A stretch of DNA of 64,000 nucleotides. Source: Bradysia coprophila (lineage: Eukaryota; Arthropoda; Insecta; Diptera; Sciaridae). The stretch lies in NCBI RefSeq assembly GCF_014529535.1, contig NC_050736.1, positions 806,001 through 870,000 on the forward strand. Reading direction: 5' to 3'. Below, one piece after another: positions 61,301 through 64,000 of the stretch. Under the pieces are notes generated by a model. That model was not told the origin of the DNA. It made no database searches and saw only the letters and a program-made list of their open reading frames with translations. Numbering within the stretch: position 1 is the stretch's first letter; every line of letters starts with the position of its first letter. A program made the position numbers and the translations under genes.

Positions 61301-62191
61301 GTAAGTATGACTGTCTGAAAGTAGACTTTTTCCGTTCGTAAATGGTAGTACACCCGTTAATTTTCTGTTTGGCTCGGTAACGAGTGCTCTGACGATAAAG
61401 TTTGTTTTATGGAATTATTTAACTGACCAGACGACGTTAATTTGATATATTTATGAAACGATAAGATACTTTGTAACGTAGCATTGTACTAGAATTGCTG
61501 AGATATGTTCTTCAACTTGTTTCAATAGTACATTATAGCGCAAAATTGCAAATATTTACGTAATTTTAGTCAAAAAATGAAGCTACACCGGAGGCTGGCC
61601 ATTGTAGTTTCATGCATCGATATTATACAAGAGTGCTTTTTATGATCAAAGATAACATTTTAGCCTTTAATATGAAGCACATATTAAGAATTTCGTCTAT
61701 AGTTTGTCTATTACATTTTCAGTCTTTTAATTGGACTGGAATGTGACAAGAAATGTATTCCACTTGAGAGTAAGATAAAGTGCATTTTATTTTTGCTTCT
61801 GGAGCGAAATTACGATACACATTCTCTATTGTTTACTCTTTATCGTATCACGTCGTCTGCATAGGTTTCTTCCATAGTACGGTAAAAACGAATTTTGACA
61901 GAAGCAAACATAATCGCAACTTAAACAAATTTGTTCGTCAAAACTTCAAAGTGAGGTTGTGTTGGCTTCTCTGTGTATGACGATTGACATTTTAAATGGC
62001 CTTGGAAGAAACCTATATATATCTATGACTTTCATTTCATCCATGCGGCCGGCATGAATAATCTTATTTTCTCCACTGAAAATGGCGTTTTGTTAACGCT
62101 CACTCCGATGACAGTTCGGATGAGAAAATTTTTATTTTCTCAACTGTTGTTTCTCCAATGGGGTGAACAGGAGTTTTTTTCGCTTTGCAAC
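58345..62191. other. Long gene-free, very AT-rich stretch
   Basis: 58345-59660 is extreme in A+T with long T and A runs and many TTTATT/AATAAA words, resembling a long untranslated region or a matrix-attachment-type tract. The rest, to 62191, is AT-rich, with a run of 17 A near 60566. It holds no supportable gene. The dispersed repeat at 61898-61993 is listed separately. Confidence 0.35.
61898..61993. repeat. Second copy of the dispersed repeat at 17154
   Basis: It matches 17154-17258 from ACAGAAGCAAACATAA to TGACGATTGACATTT in the same orientation, with a handful of differences. Short imperfect terminal inverted repeats suggest a MITE of about 80 bp. Confidence 0.6.
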
Positions 62192-63793
62192 CAGAGCCGG
62201 ATAAGGTTTTCGGCGCCACGGGGCTATTAGTTTTCGAGCGCCAATTACAAAAACATGGCTTTTATTTTTCGTGAACGTATTAAACGTATTAAAAATAATA
62301 TTAGTGTCGATATCCTGACAATATCCTAACGATCGGTTCGGAGGAATGGTAATAAGAACGTAAACTGGGTTGTAACATTCTGTAGTCTAGCTAAGTTTTG
62401 CTTCGGTCGTAAATAATTATCTTGACTAAAAGTCATGGGTCTGACGGATAATAAACACTCTAAAATGATTGTCATACTTTGTTCATTCCTATAAAACGAT
62501 AACTTAAGTAATTTGCCACGGATTTCCAATTTTTTTTAAATTAAAATTAAAATTAATTAAATTTTTGAGGGTAATTTTCGAAGATAGGTTAAAACGGATG
62601 GGCGATGCGATCTCTATGATATACCCAAAAGAATTTTTGTCTCGTCTATTGATAACAAGATAACTTGAGAATTTCCATTTTTTTATCGTCAAGAAATGAA
62701 ATTCCTGAGGTTAAGTTTGAAGATGAGCTAAAAAGGAATGGGTGATCTCTATGATATTCTTAAAAGAATTTTCGTCGCGAGTAATTCTGAATGTATTTCC
62801 AAAAACGTTTTTGAATCGAGAGGACTGAAATTTCTGAGGCTAGGTTCGTTAATGGAAAGTATTGGAGTAATAATCCAGAATTCATTTCTAAAAGATTTTT
62901 TTTGAGTGATTTCGTGGTAAGCTGTTTGTACGAGTTTCATTTTTGTTCAAAACATAAGCAAGAAATCTTCTTCGTATTTTCGTTACTTTAAGAATTCGTG
63001 ACTTGAACTTATCATCTTATGGGATTTTATAAACGCAGCTCTCAAGTTACGAATATTTATGGTTACGATAACATGAGAATCGATGGACAGTTTTATGATA
63101 CAACAATCGATATAACGATATAACAATCGCAAAAATTGGTTGAAAAATTCAGTCAGTGAAAGGACCTGACCTACCCGTAAGGTGGGCCTAGTTTTTTTCA
63201 TTTTGCTGATATTCGTTTAAAACTGAAAGGAAGGAGAAAGTAACCGCGAGCGAAGCGAGCAAAGAATTTGTAGATTCTTTCCATCACGAAACTTTCAAGA
63301 ACGATACATTCCGTGTGCAACTTTATTTTTCTTTCATGGTTTCGTGAATGAATTCTTAGACAAAATTCGTCGATACCCTGGATTGATTTTGAATAACAAT
63401 TTTACATCTGCCATGTTATTACCTCTAAATGACTTTTGTAGGACATATGCTACTACTAAACGAGTATGCTGAGAGCTGAAATTTCCCGATGATAAAACTG
63501 ATTTTCTTATCGGAAATAAAATGCCAATCAAGAATTTGAAGTTTAATTTTCCTGATTTCCCAGTATTCTGGATACAGTGGATATCAGGAATTTCCAAACA
63601 AGAAAATGTAAAAACTGTGATGCCATATCTTTTTAATTGCGCCGCAGGAATTTTTTTTTCAAATATCGGTAAAAGTAGTTTATTTTAATGAAACCAGTAA
63701 ACTTAACACGATTCATTATTAATTTTCCAGCGCCACTTTTATCCAGCGCCAAGGGGCTAAGCCCCTAAAGCCCATCGTGTTAATCCGGCTCTG
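62192..63793. mobile_element. 1.6 kb non-autonomous hAT-like element, exact 8 bp duplication
   Basis: The left end CAGAGCCGGATAAGG and the right end TTAATCCGGCTCTG are inverted repeats. TTTGCAAC is duplicated exactly at 62184-62191 and 63794-63801. Subterminal GCGCCA motifs occur near both ends (left about 62212 and 62240; right about 63731 and 63747), and AAAGCCCATCG near the right end recurs in the MITE at 16819. No transposase-like frame is visible inside, so it is a deletion derivative or an unrelated filler mobilised in trans. A GCGAGCGAAGCGAGC hairpin lies at 63246-63260. Confidence 0.85.
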
Positions 63794-63801
63794 TTTGCAA
63801 C

Positions 63802-64000
63802 AGTCACTTTGTTTTTGTTTTGAAAAACTGCTCGCTGGCTTCGCTATGACTGCAAACTTTTGCTCTTGTTGAAATTTTCTTGCCTTGGTAAACAAATAAC
63901 TATTTCATTGTAATATTGGTACAATTGATAGATAATAGAGTATGTGATCAGTAATTTCACTCCTGTTCAAGTTTGAGATTCTTGTCTGACGAATATTCGT
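63802..64000. other. Window end with a dispersed repeat
   Basis: 63828-63912 (GCTCGCTGGCTTCGCTATG through GGTAAACAAATAACTATT) is a diverged copy of the segment at 48122-48205. No gene is seen. Confidence 0.4.

Overview
The window is AT-rich eukaryotic nuclear DNA. It has spliced genes with short GT-AG introns (mostly 50-120 nt), a few long repeat-filled introns and wide gene-poor stretches packed with small inverted-repeat elements. All recognisable proteins are metazoan. The compact introns, the VOPP1/WBP1-like, CUB, C-type lectin and SEC14-GOLD genes and the MITE load fit an insect, most likely a dipteran; a lower dipteran such as a fungus gnat is a guess that was not tested. No rRNA, tRNA, CRISPR array or bacterial operon was seen.

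Layout. From 1 to 3.9 kb there is no recognised gene, but there are two inverted-repeat elements. From 3.9 to 16.3 kb there is a compact housekeeping block: a SEC14-like lipid-transfer protein (+), phosphoglucomutase Pgm1 (-, ten exons, 556 aa) and the METTL13-type eEF1A methyltransferase (-, ten exons, 672 aa). From 16.5 to 20 kb there is a cluster of hAT-like MITEs, a secreted C-type lectin (-) and a foldback with duplicated arms. At 20.3-21.0 kb lies translocon-associated protein beta (+). From 21 to 26 kb there are foldbacks and no recognised gene. From 26.2 to 28.9 kb there are two tandem paralogues of a metallo-beta-lactamase-fold family (+). At 30.8-32.1 kb lies a VOPP1/WBP1-like membrane adaptor with PPxY motifs (+). 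At 35.2-36.9 kb lies a secreted CUB-type protein (-). From 37.2 to 42.1 kb lies MITD1, a MIT-domain cytokinesis/ESCRT-III factor (+), whose 4.1 kb third intron carries a very large palindrome. From 42.1 to 64 kb the DNA is gene-poor. It holds one candidate small secreted peptide, one good two-exon orphan secreted-protein model, several orphan exons and many non-autonomous DNA transposons.

The genes do not form a pathway. They are independent secretory-pathway, carbohydrate-metabolism, translation-factor-modification and cell-division functions that happen to be adjacent. Convergent pairs (SEC14-like/Pgm1; MITD1/small peptide) are separated by short spacers.

The most distinctive content is the repeat landscape. 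Several elements have readable target-site duplications: 8 bp for hAT-like elements, 9 bp for a Mutator-like pair, and shorter ones elsewhere. Several foldbacks share a short GC-rich hairpin near their apex, and two long inverted repeats sit inside introns, where they would be transcribed as hairpin RNA. I found no clear evidence of a wholly new biological system. The best leads are the secreted metallo-beta-lactamase-like pair, the orphan secreted genes at 53-58 kb, and the apical-hairpin foldbacks.
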